Made by a program: the position numbers and the translations under genes | In this document: positions 44,503 to 52,154 of the stretch, piece by piece | Layout of the letters: each line of letters opens with the position of its first letter | Numbering within the stretch: position 1 is the first letter of the stretch | The notes under the pieces: model-generated | Database searches by the model: none | What the model was told of the DNA's origin: nothing | The model's input: only the letters and a program-made list of their open reading frames with translations | DNA from: Sporosarcina sp. FSL W7-1349 | Lineage (GTDB): Bacteria; Bacillota; Bacilli; Bacillales_A; Planococcaceae | DNA: 64,000 bases | Direction: 5' to 3' | NCBI RefSeq assembly: GCF_038003045.1 | Contig: NZ_JBBOOK010000003.1 | Coordinates: 1-64,000 of the forward strand

Positions 44503-44548
44503 AACAGGCATCGGAAAGGAGGATCAACTTTCTGATGCCTGTTTTTTT
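44503..44548 (+). terminator. Terminator of hemZ
   Basis: The stem AACAGGCATC / TGATGCCTGTT with a T run follows the stop codon by about 20 bases. Confidence 0.85.
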
Positions 44549-44635
44549 GCAGTATTTTCTGGCTTTTAGGAGTGCTCCTTTTATTTGAATGAAGGATTTT
44601 ACTACTCGGTATCGAAAGAGTTATAGAACAGAATA

Positions 44636-44655
44636 TTGAATGATTATTCATTCAT
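44636..44655 (+). promoter_or_regulatory. FadR-type operator
   Basis: TGAATGATTATTCATTCA matches the palindromic operator of the Bacillus TetR-family FadR repressor (TGAATGA-N4-TCATTCA) closely. It lies 17-36 bases before the start of the yhaR-like gene, so the gene is likely repressed unless long-chain acyl-CoA is present. Confidence 0.75.
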
Positions 44656-44671
44656 TAAAGGGGTGGTTTAC

Positions 44672-45451
44672 GTGTATCAAAAAATCGGGTTGGAGAAGAA
44701 CGGAAGGCTGGCTTATTTGACATTGAATCGGCCGGATCATATGAACGCGTTGGATCAGGTGATGATGAAGGAATTGGCTGAGGCATTGGAGTCGTTGAAG
44801 AACGATATGACTATCCAAGTGGTCGTAATCTCCGGAGCCGGACGGGCGTTCTCGGCGGGCGGGGATATTCAGGTGATGCTGAATTCCGAAGGTATTGACA
44901 TGGGGGATGTCATGAATGATTTATCCCGTTTGGCAAAAGCCCTCTATACATTACCTCAAATTACGATTGCCGCGGTTAGTGGAGCAGCGGCCGGGTTAGG
45001 GTTCAGCTTAGTTTTGGGTTGTGATCGGATCATAGCGGAGGAATCCTGTAAACTGGCGATGAATTTCATCGGGATCGGATTGGTGCCGGACGGAGCGGGG
45101 CATTTCTTCTTGAAGGAACGGCTCGGTGTCACCAAAGCGAAGCATCTGATCTGGTCAGGGGAATTGCTGGATGCCCAAACTGCCTTGGAAAAAGGGCTGG
45201 TCGATGAAGTTGTGTCAGCAGGTCAAGCGAGAAAGGCGGCCGATAAAACTGCACATCAATTCCTAGCGATGCCAATCCGGGCTATGATCGCTTCAAAGAA
45301 TATTCTACATTCGCAAAAGGTCGATGAGCTCCAACGCGTCTTGGAGATGGAAAGTGAGAAGCAGATGGAAATGAGGCAGACGGAGGAGCATCAGGAGGGG
45401 ATTCGTGCATTCCTTGAAAAGCGGCAACCAAATTTTTCAAAAGGCAAATGA
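44672..45451 (+). CDS. yhaR: Enoyl-CoA hydratase, YhaR-like
   Basis: This crotonase-fold protein of 259 residues has SGAGRAFSAGGDIQVML (about 55-71) and SGAAAGLGFSLVLGCD (about 104-119), with FIGIGLVPDGAGHF. Its place after hemZ equals that of B. subtilis yhaR. The GTG start has GGGGTGG 5 bases upstream. A FadR-type operator sits just before it, linking it to fatty acid breakdown instead of to the sigma-54 operon. Confidence 0.88.
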   Translation: MYQKIGLEKNGRLAYLTLNRPDHMNALDQVMMKELAEALESLKNDMTIQVVVISGAGRAFSAGGDIQVMLNSEGIDMGDVMNDLSRLAKALYTLPQITIAAVSGAAAGLGFSLVLGCDRIIAEESCKLAMNFIGIGLVPDGAGHFFLKERLGVTKAKHLIWSGELLDAQTALEKGLVDEVVSAGQARKAADKTAHQFLAMPIRAMIASKNILHSQKVDELQRVLEMESEKQMEMRQTEEHQEGIRAFLEKRQPNFSKGK

Positions 45452-45526
45452 TTGGAAATTTGACGAAATCCCCCGTATTCTATCGGAAAGACTAATTTTA
45501 TAAAGGAACTTCATCCCATTCCATAG

Positions 45527-45552
45527 GTTTTAAGAACTGTGGGGATGGGTAA
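45527..45552 (+). promoter_or_regulatory. Sigma-B-type promoter
   Basis: GTTTTA (45527-45532) and GGGTAA (45547-45552) are 14 bases apart, close to the sigma-B consensus GTTTAA-N14-GGGTAT. They lie just upstream of an RsbR-like gene, so a stress-induced feedback is likely. Confidence 0.7.
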
Positions 45553-45590
45553 TAAAGTTGAGGGGCTAATTTGTAAAAGGGGGATTTTCG

Positions 45591-46403
45591 ATGGGAACTG
45601 CTTGTGTTGATTCAAATTTCAAGTCATTTCTTCAGGAACATAAACAGGAATTCGAGAATGTGTTGCAGGATGAAGCGAGCAATGTCCGGGATCGTATCAA
45701 ACATATACTGGAAGTTGGGAATATCGATCTGATCAATAATGCCCATCTGCTTGTCTTGTATGTGATTGATGGACAAGATGAGGAGCTTCAATTGTTTGCC
45801 AAGCAAGAGGGGATTGCTTGGGCTACCCATTCGATTCCGTTGGCCTTTAAGCTGGAGTGGGTGCAGGCGATTCGAAGGACACTCTGGTGCTTTATCGAAC
45901 GGTATTCGGAGTCTAACGAGATGTGTAATTTTTTTGTGTCTGAAAAACAAATCAATAATGGCATCGATCAGTTTTTGAATTCGTTTTTCATCAATTATTC
46001 GATGTATAAAGAGGAACTGCTCTTAGCGCAGCGGAAGCTTGTGGAGACATTGTCCGTTCCAATCATTCCGATTACACCGAGCATCTGCATTCTTCCTTTG
46101 ATCGGGACGGTCGACTCATTCCGGACCGTAATCCTGGAAGAGAAAGTGTTGACGGAAATCAGCCGGCTCCATATCCAAACATTGATCATCGATTTATCGG
46201 GGATTGTGGATATGGAAGATGATGTGGTCGACCGTTTGATGCGGATCATTTCGGGAATTTCTCTCATGGGATGCCGCCCGGTCCTCACCGGCTTACGAGG
46301 CGATCTTGTCCGGAGGATCGTCGGTCTTGGTGTCACATTCAACGGGCAAACACAAACATTGGGCACCTTACAGCAAGCGCTCGACCAATACTTGAATAGT
46401 TAA
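45591..46403 (+). CDS. RsbR-paralogue STAS domain protein
   Basis: This 270-residue protein has a variable helical N-terminal domain (about 1-150) and a C-terminal STAS domain (about 160-268), as in stressosome RsbR paralogues. STAS signatures are ILPLIGTVDSFRTVI and LIIDLSGIVDMEDDVVDRL. The position of the phosphorylated Thr/Ser of RsbR/RsbS after GI/V... appears to be acidic (E209-D210-D211), so switching may be altered. The N-terminal domain is globin-like in length but no heme ligand can be assigned. The GGGG ribosome site precedes the ATG. A sigma-B-type promoter lies upstream. Confidence 0.85.
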   Translation: MGTACVDSNFKSFLQEHKQEFENVLQDEASNVRDRIKHILEVGNIDLINNAHLLVLYVIDGQDEELQLFAKQEGIAWATHSIPLAFKLEWVQAIRRTLWCFIERYSESNEMCNFFVSEKQINNGIDQFLNSFFINYSMYKEELLLAQRKLVETLSVPIIPITPSICILPLIGTVDSFRTVILEEKVLTEISRLHIQTLIIDLSGIVDMEDDVVDRLMRIISGISLMGCRPVLTGLRGDLVRRIVGLGVTFNGQTQTLGTLQQALDQYLNS

Positions 46404-46429
46404 TATGATTCAGCAAGAGTCATTCGAAA

Positions 46430-46471
46430 TGAAAAGAACTCACTCCGTCTCGGACGAAGTGGGTTCTTTTG
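46430..46471. terminator. Bidirectional terminator between rsbR-like gene and mgsA
   Basis: The stem AAAGAACTCACT / AGTGGGTTCTTT overlaps the 3' end of mgsA and lies 27 bases after the convergent gene. Confidence 0.82.
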
Positions 46472-46874
46472 TTTTGTATTTATCGACCATGTCCCGCCAG
46501 GCAAAATAGCCTTCTTCCACAGCGCGTATTAATAATTCGGCAGTGGCCAAATTGGTCGCAAGTGGAATGCCGTATACATCGCATAGACGCAGCAGCGCAC
46601 TCACATCCGGCTCATGCGGCTGAGCCGTCAGCGGATCGCGGAAAAAGAGGATTAGATCCAGTTCTCCCGTTGCCACCAGGGCACCGATTTGCTGATCGCC
46701 GCCGAGTGGGCCGGAACGAAGCCGGTGGATAGGGAGGCCCGTCTCATCGACGATTCGCTTTCCTGTCGTACCGGTTGCATACAATGTATGTTGTGAAAAA
46801 ATATGTTGATAAGCAATGACGAAATTGACCATCTCATCTTTCTTTTGATCATGGGCGATTAACGCGATCTCCAC
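46440..46874 (-). CDS. mgsA: Methylglyoxal synthase
   Basis: This enzyme converts dihydroxyacetone phosphate to methylglyoxal and phosphate, an overflow path of glycolysis. The 144-residue protein shows all key motifs: [23 protein letters not shown] (phosphate site), [13 protein letters not shown] and [16 protein letters not shown]. The length is normal for Bacillus. It lies alone, convergent with the RsbR-like gene. Confidence 0.96.
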   Translation of the reverse strand: MEIALIAHDQKKDEMVNFVIAYQHIFSQHTLYATGTTGKRIVDETGLPIHRLRSGPLGGDQQIGALVATGELDLILFFRDPLTAQPHEPDVSALLRLCDVYGIPLATNLATAELLIRAVEEGYFAWRDMVDKYKTKEPTSSETE

Positions 46875-46938
46875 TTGTCATCCCTCCGGAATAATAATTG
46901 CCTACCAAGAGCTGTCTGAAATCCGGCTGTCGTTCGTT

Positions 46939-47124
46939 TCAGGAATGGAATAATAATAATTTGCCGGCAGGGGATGCTAAGCGATGTGTTGCCTCTTCCA
47001 GATTTTTCTCCTCCAGCAGGGCATGTCCCTTTTCTTTTGCTTCGTCATCGGTCGCCGCTGTAAAAGATTCCTCCGCAATCAGTTTCCCCGTTTGCTCGTA
47101 AGCTGTCAGTTTATAAGTTCTCAC
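46939..47124 (-). CDS. yhzD: YhzD-like protein
   Basis: This 61-residue protein resembles YhzD of B. subtilis, in length too. It begins VRTYKLTAYEQTGKL and has an acidic helical middle (DDEAKEKGHALLEEKNLEE). GTG 47124 is used because AGGGGTG precedes it at 6 bases. The upstream GTG falls inside that site. Its function is unknown. Confidence 0.72.
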   Translation of the reverse strand: MRTYKLTAYEQTGKLIAEESFTAATDDEAKEKGHALLEEKNLEEATHRLASPAGKLLLFHS

Positions 47125-47227
47125 AAAACTCACCCCTTTTAGTATGTGCTTTCATTATACTATTAAAACCGGAAAGTGAATAGCGATTCATGAAAGGTAA
47201 GCGAAAATTCATTCATTTGGACGCGCG

Positions 47228-47925
47228 GAGTATGACAGTTCGGGGACTTGCCCTGATAGTTTGTTTCGGGCTGTGACAGTTTCCGGTTGGGCCCTTACAG
47301 TAGGGGCAATTGCCATGACAGTCTGGAGTTTTGTCCTGAGAGTTTTCCGGGGCCATGACAGTTTCCGTCCGAGCCCTTACAGTTCGACCGATTGCCATGA
47401 CAGTCTGGAGTTTTGCCATGACGGTTTTCTCGGGCTCTGACAGTTTCCGGCTGGGCCCTTACAGTTCGGCCGATTGCCGTGACAGTTGGAATTTTGCCCT
47501 GAAAGTTTTCCGGGGCCATGACAGTTTCCGGTTGGGCCCTTACAGTAAGGGCAATTGCCATGACAGTCTGGAGTTTTGCCCTGAGAGTTTTCCGGGGCCA
47601 TGACAGTTTCCGTCCGAGCCCTAACAGTTCGACCGATTGCCGTGACAGTCTGGAGTTTTGCCATGACAGTTTTCTCGGGCCCTTACAGTTTCCGACCAGG
47701 CCCTAACAGTTCGACCGATTGCCGTGACAGTCTGGAGTTTTGCCCTGACAGTTTTCTCGGGCCATGACAGTTTCCGTCCGAGCCCTTACAGTTCGACCGA
47801 TTGCCATGACAGTCTGGAGTTTTGCCCTGAAAGTTTTCCGGGGCCATGACAGTTTCCGTCCGAGCCCTTACAGTTCGACCGATTGCCGTGACAATCAAGA
47901 GTTTTGCCATGACAGTTTCCCATCC
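47228..47925 (+). repeat. Array 3, largest array of 21-bp / 83-bp higher-order repeats
   Basis: About 33 units of 20-21 bp run in tandem over 700 bp. Four unit types recur in order: GCCATGACAGTCTGGAGTTT, then GCCCTGAGAGTTTTCCGGGG, then CCATGACAGTTTCCGTCCGA, and CCCTTACAGTTCGACCGATT. The set makes a period of about 83 bp, repeated about eight times. The same four-part order occurs in array 1 on the opposite strand. The array fills the space between divergent genes yhzD and the XRE regulator. Long open frames on both strands here are repeat artefacts. Confidence 0.88.
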
Positions 47926-48012
47926 ATGCTATTCCCCCCAACATTATATCCTAAATTCCTTTATTCCCTTAAAAAAATTTCCATCTCCTTAAACTAAAAT
48001 AGTAAAGGAGAC

Positions 48013-48066
48013 TTGACATTCCCTTCAAAAGTAAAGTATCCTTTACGTAAAGCGACCTTTACTTTT
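48013..48066 (+). promoter_or_regulatory. Promoter with 40-bp dyad operator of the XRE regulator
   Basis: A consensus -35 TTGACA lies at 48013-48018. Downstream, a fully symmetric array of three sites is centred at 48046: AAAAGTAAAG (48027-48036), the palindrome CTTTACGTAAAG (48041-48052) and CTTTACTTTT (48057-48066). It overlaps the -10 region and ends just before the SD, so the regulator probably represses itself. Another GTAAAGGAG occurs at 48002. Confidence 0.7.
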
Positions 48067-48074
48067 GGAGGGGG

Positions 48075-48281
48075 ATGATCAAACTGGATAATTTAATCAA
48101 AGAGAAGCGGGTGGAGAGAGGGTGGACGCAAGACGAACTTGCCGAAAAAGTGGATGTGTCGAGACAGACGGTCATTTCCTTGGAGAAAGGAAGATACAAT
48201 CCTTCGTTGCTGCTCGCGTTCAAGATTGCGAAATTATTTGAGTGTTCCATAGAAGATATATTCATTCCCGAGGAGGAGTAA
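48075..48281 (+). CDS. XRE-family (Cro/C1-type) small regulator
   Basis: This 68-residue helix-turn-helix protein is of the YozG/YvaO-like size: IKEKRVERGWTQDELAEKVD, then VSRQTVISLEKGRYNPSLLL and SIEDIF. Such small regulators commonly pair with a membrane protein gene, as here (next gene 2 bases away). The ATG has a short spacing to GGAGGGG. It likely binds the GTAAAG dyad upstream. Confidence 0.88.
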   Translation: MIKLDNLIKEKRVERGWTQDELAEKVDVSRQTVISLEKGRYNPSLLLAFKIAKLFECSIEDIFIPEEE

Positions 48282-48283
48282 GT

Positions 48284-48595
48284 ATGCATGAAAGTTTTGA
48301 TTTGGGGTCATTTCTGGTAGGTTTGCCGCTGGGGATATTGATAGCCTCCATCATCCTTTTTATTAGTTGGCGAAAAGGGAAGAAGGAAAGACGTTTCGAT
48401 GAGAGGTATACGCGGATCCATGAGCAAGCGCGCTCCTTTTCATGGCGGGTGACAACGGTGACCATCCTCTTTGGTTGGGGAATTATTATTCTCGTAGAAG
48501 GCCCACGGTTGGCATTTTTCCTGATGACCGGGATATGGGTTGCCCATATGTTGTCCTATGCGATTGGAGCTGCAATTGCCAGTAGTAAAAATTGA
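48284..48595 (+). CDS. Membrane protein paired with the XRE regulator
   Basis: This 103-residue protein has helices at about 7-27, 54-70 and 75-97, with a positively charged loop (WRKGKKERRFDERYTRIHEQ) between the first two. It starts 2 bases after the regulator. The layout resembles DUF2178-type proteins encoded beside XRE regulators, with unknown function. The ABC exporter genes follow 66 bases on and may be part of the same unit. Confidence 0.75.
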   Translation: MHESFDLGSFLVGLPLGILIASIILFISWRKGKKERRFDERYTRIHEQARSFSWRVTTVTILFGWGIIILVEGPRLAFFLMTGIWVAHMLSYAIGAAIASSKN

Positions 48596-48661
48596 TTGAC
48601 TGAAACTTCAACCTCATGAACACGTATAGACTACTAGACAGTTATGAAAAGGGGCGACACA

Positions 48662-49561
48662 ATGGCTTTACAACTCCAAAATGTGACGAAGCGATTCGGG
48701 GATTTCACTGCGGTACGTGACTTGTCCTTGACAGTGGAACAGGGCACCATGTATGGATTCCTTGGGGCGAACGGTGCTGGGAAGACGACGACATTCCGGA
48801 TGATCCTCGGTTTATTGAACCCGAATGAAGGCCGGATTACATGGAATAATGGCCGGATCAGCTATGCAACAAGCGCGGAAATCGGTTATTTGCCAGAGGA
48901 GCGCGGCTTGTATCCGAAGATGAAAGTGGAAGATCAGTTGTTGTTTTTGGCGCAATTGCGCGGCATGTCCAAAGCTGCTGCCAAAACGGAGATGCACAAA
49001 TGGCTGGAGCGGATGGAAATCAGCCATTACACGAAAAAAAGAGTGGAAGAGTTATCGAAAGGGAACCAACAGAAAATCCAGGTAATCGCTTCGCTCATCC
49101 ATCAACCGAAATTATTGATACTCGACGAACCGTTTTCAGGTCTTGACCCCGTGAATGTGGAAATGTTGAAAAATGCCATCCTCGACTTCCGCAATCAAGG
49201 CGCGACCATCTTGTTTTCGAGCCACCGGATGGACCATGTCGAGGAGCTTTGCGAACAATTGAGCATCATCCATCGTGGCAATCAAATCGTCAGCGGCACG
49301 CTGCGTGATGTGAAACGTTCCTTCGGTAAACAAAATGTGCGCATCAAATCGGATCATGATTTATCTGCATTGGATGCCGTCCCGGGCGTCACGTCAGTCC
49401 ATAAATCGATTGAAGGGGCAGTCTACCAGGTGGAAACGGAGGCGGTCGCGGAGAAGCTGTTGTCAACTGCACTCCAGTCCGGTCCGGTCCGTCATTTTGC
49501 CATCGAGGAACCGTCGCTGCAGGATATTTTCATTGAAAAGGTGGGGAAAGAGCATGCGTGA
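48662..49561 (+). CDS. yhaQ: ABC transporter ATP-binding protein, YhaQ/NatA-like
   Basis: This 299-residue ATPase has Walker A GANGAGKTT, the signature ELSKGNQQKIQ (a KGN variant usual in this subfamily), Walker B LLILDEPFSGLDP and the H-loop SSHRMDHVE. The C-terminal 90 residues form the extra domain seen in NatA-type exporters. With YhaP it likely pumps Na+ or a small toxic compound out of the cell. The ATG follows AAAAGGGG, and the gene overlaps yhaP by 8 bases. Confidence 0.92.
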   Translation: MALQLQNVTKRFGDFTAVRDLSLTVEQGTMYGFLGANGAGKTTTFRMILGLLNPNEGRITWNNGRISYATSAEIGYLPEERGLYPKMKVEDQLLFLAQLRGMSKAAAKTEMHKWLERMEISHYTKKRVEELSKGNQQKIQVIASLIHQPKLLILDEPFSGLDPVNVEMLKNAILDFRNQGATILFSSHRMDHVEELCEQLSIIHRGNQIVSGTLRDVKRSFGKQNVRIKSDHDLSALDAVPGVTSVHKSIEGAVYQVETEAVAEKLLSTALQSGPVRHFAIEEPSLQDIFIEKVGKEHA

Positions 49562-50813
49562 ATTCTGGATCATCTTCAAGCAGGCATTTGTGACGAAGGC
49601 GAAGACGAAATCGTTCATCATCACGACAGCCGTCATGATCGCCGCCATCTTCCTAGTCGCGAACTTGTCCAAAATCATCGATACCGTACAAGACGTGACC
49701 GGGGATGAATCGCAAGAAGCCCTTCAAGTGATCGATACGAGCGGCATGCTTGTTGACCCATTGAATGAGCAACTGAGCGAGAACATGTCCGGACTCGCAG
49801 TGGAGCAATCCGCTGCGACAGAAGAGGAACTCCTTGCACAAGTGAAAGATGGAGAAATCGAATCGTTTTTGACGCTTGACGTGGATGGCTCCCACACTAT
49901 CCAAGCGAAATATACGACGATGAGTGCGCTTGACTTCAGTTTGCCGCGGACGATCCAAGATGCCTTGCAGTCCATCCAGACCGAAATGAAGGCGGAAGAG
50001 CTGTCGCTGACAGGCGAACAAGTGCAATTACTGTTTGCCCCGATCGAGTTTGAGCAGCAGAATATCTCCCCTTCCGCCAAATCGGAGGAAGAGATTGACC
50101 AAGCGCGCGTCCTCGTCTACGTCCTGATGTTCGTCATCTACTTCGCTGTCATCCTGTATTCCAGCATGATTGCGACCGAGGTGGCAACGGAGAAGTCATC
50201 GCGTGTCATGGAGATTCTCATTTCCAGTGTCTCCCCTGTCAAGCATATGTTTGCCAAAGTGCTCGGCATCGGATCACTCGGGCTGCTGCAAATCGTTTTC
50301 TACGGAGTTGCCGGTTTCATTGCGATGAAAACATCCTCAACGGGCGAACCGGGAGGGATATCCGAATTCTTCAGCCTATCGTCGATCCATACGGGCACCC
50401 TTGTCTATGCTATCGTCTTCTTCCTGCTGGGTTATTTCCTGTATGCTACGCTGGCCGCCCTCCTCGGGTCTTTGGTCAGTCGGACGGAAGATGTCCAGCA
50501 AGTCATCACGCCGATGACGATGCTCATTGTCGTCGCGTTTGTCATTGCGGCGACCGGCTTGGGGAATCCGGAAATGGGCTATTTGAAATATGCCTCCTTC
50601 TTCCCGTTCTTCGCGCCGCTCGTCATGTTTTTGCGGGTCGGCATGCTGGAGCTGCCATTATGGGAGCCCCTCCTGTCGATTGCCATCATGCTCATCACGA
50701 TTTTCTTCTTAGGTTGGTTCGGGGCTCGCGTCTATCGGGGCGGCGTCCTCATGTACGGCCCATCCCGTTCCTTGAAGGATATCAAAAAAGCGATTCAACT
50801 GGGGAAAGAATAA
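49554..50813 (+). CDS. yhaP: ABC transporter permease, YhaP/NatB-like
   Basis: This 419-residue membrane protein has an N-terminal helix (about 20-40), a large outside domain (about 45-180) and five or six C-terminal helices. Typical sequence is ATEVATEKSSRVMEILISSV (about 206-225). The length equals B. subtilis YhaP. It is the membrane half of the exporter with YhaQ. Confidence 0.92.
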   Translation: MREFWIIFKQAFVTKAKTKSFIITTAVMIAAIFLVANLSKIIDTVQDVTGDESQEALQVIDTSGMLVDPLNEQLSENMSGLAVEQSAATEEELLAQVKDGEIESFLTLDVDGSHTIQAKYTTMSALDFSLPRTIQDALQSIQTEMKAEELSLTGEQVQLLFAPIEFEQQNISPSAKSEEEIDQARVLVYVLMFVIYFAVILYSSMIATEVATEKSSRVMEILISSVSPVKHMFAKVLGIGSLGLLQIVFYGVAGFIAMKTSSTGEPGGISEFFSLSSIHTGTLVYAIVFFLLGYFLYATLAALLGSLVSRTEDVQQVITPMTMLIVVAFVIAATGLGNPEMGYLKYASFFPFFAPLVMFLRVGMLELPLWEPLLSIAIMLITIFFLGWFGARVYRGGVLMYGPSRSLKDIKKAIQLGKE

Positions 50814-50818
50814 GTAGC

Positions 50819-50848
50819 TGGGCTGTCCGCTGATGGGCAGCCCTTTCA
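50819..50848 (+). terminator. Terminator of yhaQP
   Basis: The stem GGGCTG / CAGCCC with TTT follows the stop codon by a few bases. It is moderately strong. Confidence 0.7.
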
Positions 50849-50921
50849 ATTTATGGCTACCACACTTCCGATAATATGGTAGAATTAAGAACAGATATTC
50901 GTTGTCGGAGGAGGGGTTGGA

Positions 50922-52145
50922 TTGTCGGAAATTCGTTTTATCCACACGGCGGATCTGCACTTGGATAGTCCGTTTAAAGGGCTTTCCGGTTTGCCTGCAG
51001 AGCATTTGCGGACGGTGCGGGCTTCCACTTTTTCCGCGTTCACAAATTTGATCCGTCATGCGGTCGAGTCGAAGCCTGATTTTCTCCTCATTGTCGGGGA
51101 TGTGTACGACGGGGAAGATCGGAGTTTGCGTGCCCAGCTGAAATTCCAGGAAGGCATGTCGGAACTGGAGACGGCAGGCATTCCGGTCTTCATTTGCCAC
51201 GGCAATCATGACCATCTGGGCGGGAGATGGACACGGTTCGAGTTGCCGCCGAATGTGCATGTACTCGGCGGGGATGTGCAATCGGTGCCTCTGCGGATCG
51301 ACGGCCAAGATATCGTCATCCATGGATTCAGCTATCCGGAGCGGCATGTTCGGGAGCCGGTCATCGAGCATTACCCGGTTGCGGGTGGAGATTTGGAAAC
51401 GATCCATATCGGAATGCTGCATGGCAGTTTGGCCGGGGATGAGACGCATGCAGTGTATGCCCCTTTCACGAAAGAGGCCTTGTTATCGAAAGGATATGAT
51501 TACTGGGCGTTGGGCCATATCCATTTGAGGCAGCGATTGCATGATGCCCCTCCGATCGTCTATCCGGGCAATTTGCAAGGTCGGCATCGCAAAGAGTCAG
51601 GAATGAAAGGCTTTTATGAAGTGACGTTGTCGAAGGCGGGCGCTTCTTCACTTGAATTCATCCCGGCCTCCGCCCTCGTCTTCGATCGTTTGCAGGTGTC
51701 CTGTGCCGGCCTCCGCCACGCGAACGAATGGTTTTCCGCATGCCGGGAAGCGATTGAAGGGTATCAAGCGGAATTCGGAGCTTGTTTGCTGGAGCTGGAA
51801 ATGGTCGATCTCGATGCCGGGAGCATGGATTTATTTCAGGAATCGCCTGAAGAAGTATGGCTGGAGACTTTGCGTGAATGGCTGGAAGAGAGCGAGATAT
51901 TCATATGGGTACAGCAGTTGACGTTCGATTGGAAACCGGAGCGAACCGCCGCGAACTGGAATTTGGTCCAAGCGGTGCAAGAGCGGATGGACCAATGGCC
52001 GGAAGCGGAATGGAAGCGGTTATTGAAGGACGTATATCAGCACCGCGGCAGTAAGTATTTGGATGTCCTGGCGGCTGACAGCATTCAGGACATCCGGGCG
52101 GGCGCAGCATCGCTGTTGGTCAAAGAAATGACGGAAGCGGATTGA
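50922..52145 (+). CDS. yhaO: SbcD-like metallophosphoesterase nuclease YhaO
   Basis: This DNA repair exonuclease-type protein has 407 residues. The phosphodiesterase motifs are visible: HTADLHLDSPF (about 8-18), GDVYDGED (about 59-66), GNHDHLGG (about 91-98), and GHIHLRQ (about 196-202), which bind two metal ions. It pairs with the SMC-like YhaN as SbcD pairs with SbcC. The TTG start has GGAGGAGG upstream. yhaN follows 9 bases on. Confidence 0.92.
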   Translation: MSEIRFIHTADLHLDSPFKGLSGLPAEHLRTVRASTFSAFTNLIRHAVESKPDFLLIVGDVYDGEDRSLRAQLKFQEGMSELETAGIPVFICHGNHDHLGGRWTRFELPPNVHVLGGDVQSVPLRIDGQDIVIHGFSYPERHVREPVIEHYPVAGGDLETIHIGMLHGSLAGDETHAVYAPFTKEALLSKGYDYWALGHIHLRQRLHDAPPIVYPGNLQGRHRKESGMKGFYEVTLSKAGASSLEFIPASALVFDRLQVSCAGLRHANEWFSACREAIEGYQAEFGACLLELEMVDLDAGSMDLFQESPEEVWLETLREWLEESEIFIWVQQLTFDWKPERTAANWNLVQAVQERMDQWPEAEWKRLLKDVYQHRGSKYLDVLAADSIQDIRAGAASLLVKEMTEAD

Positions 52146-52154
52146 GGTGGAGAG

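Noticed and set aside
47228..47925. CRISPR array
   Set aside because: There are no identical repeats with unique spacers of equal length. All units are variants of one sequence, and no cas genes are present.
47213..47997. Open frames on both strands over array 3
   Set aside because: Same repeat artefact: several frames are open at once and none has a good SD or any recognisable domain.
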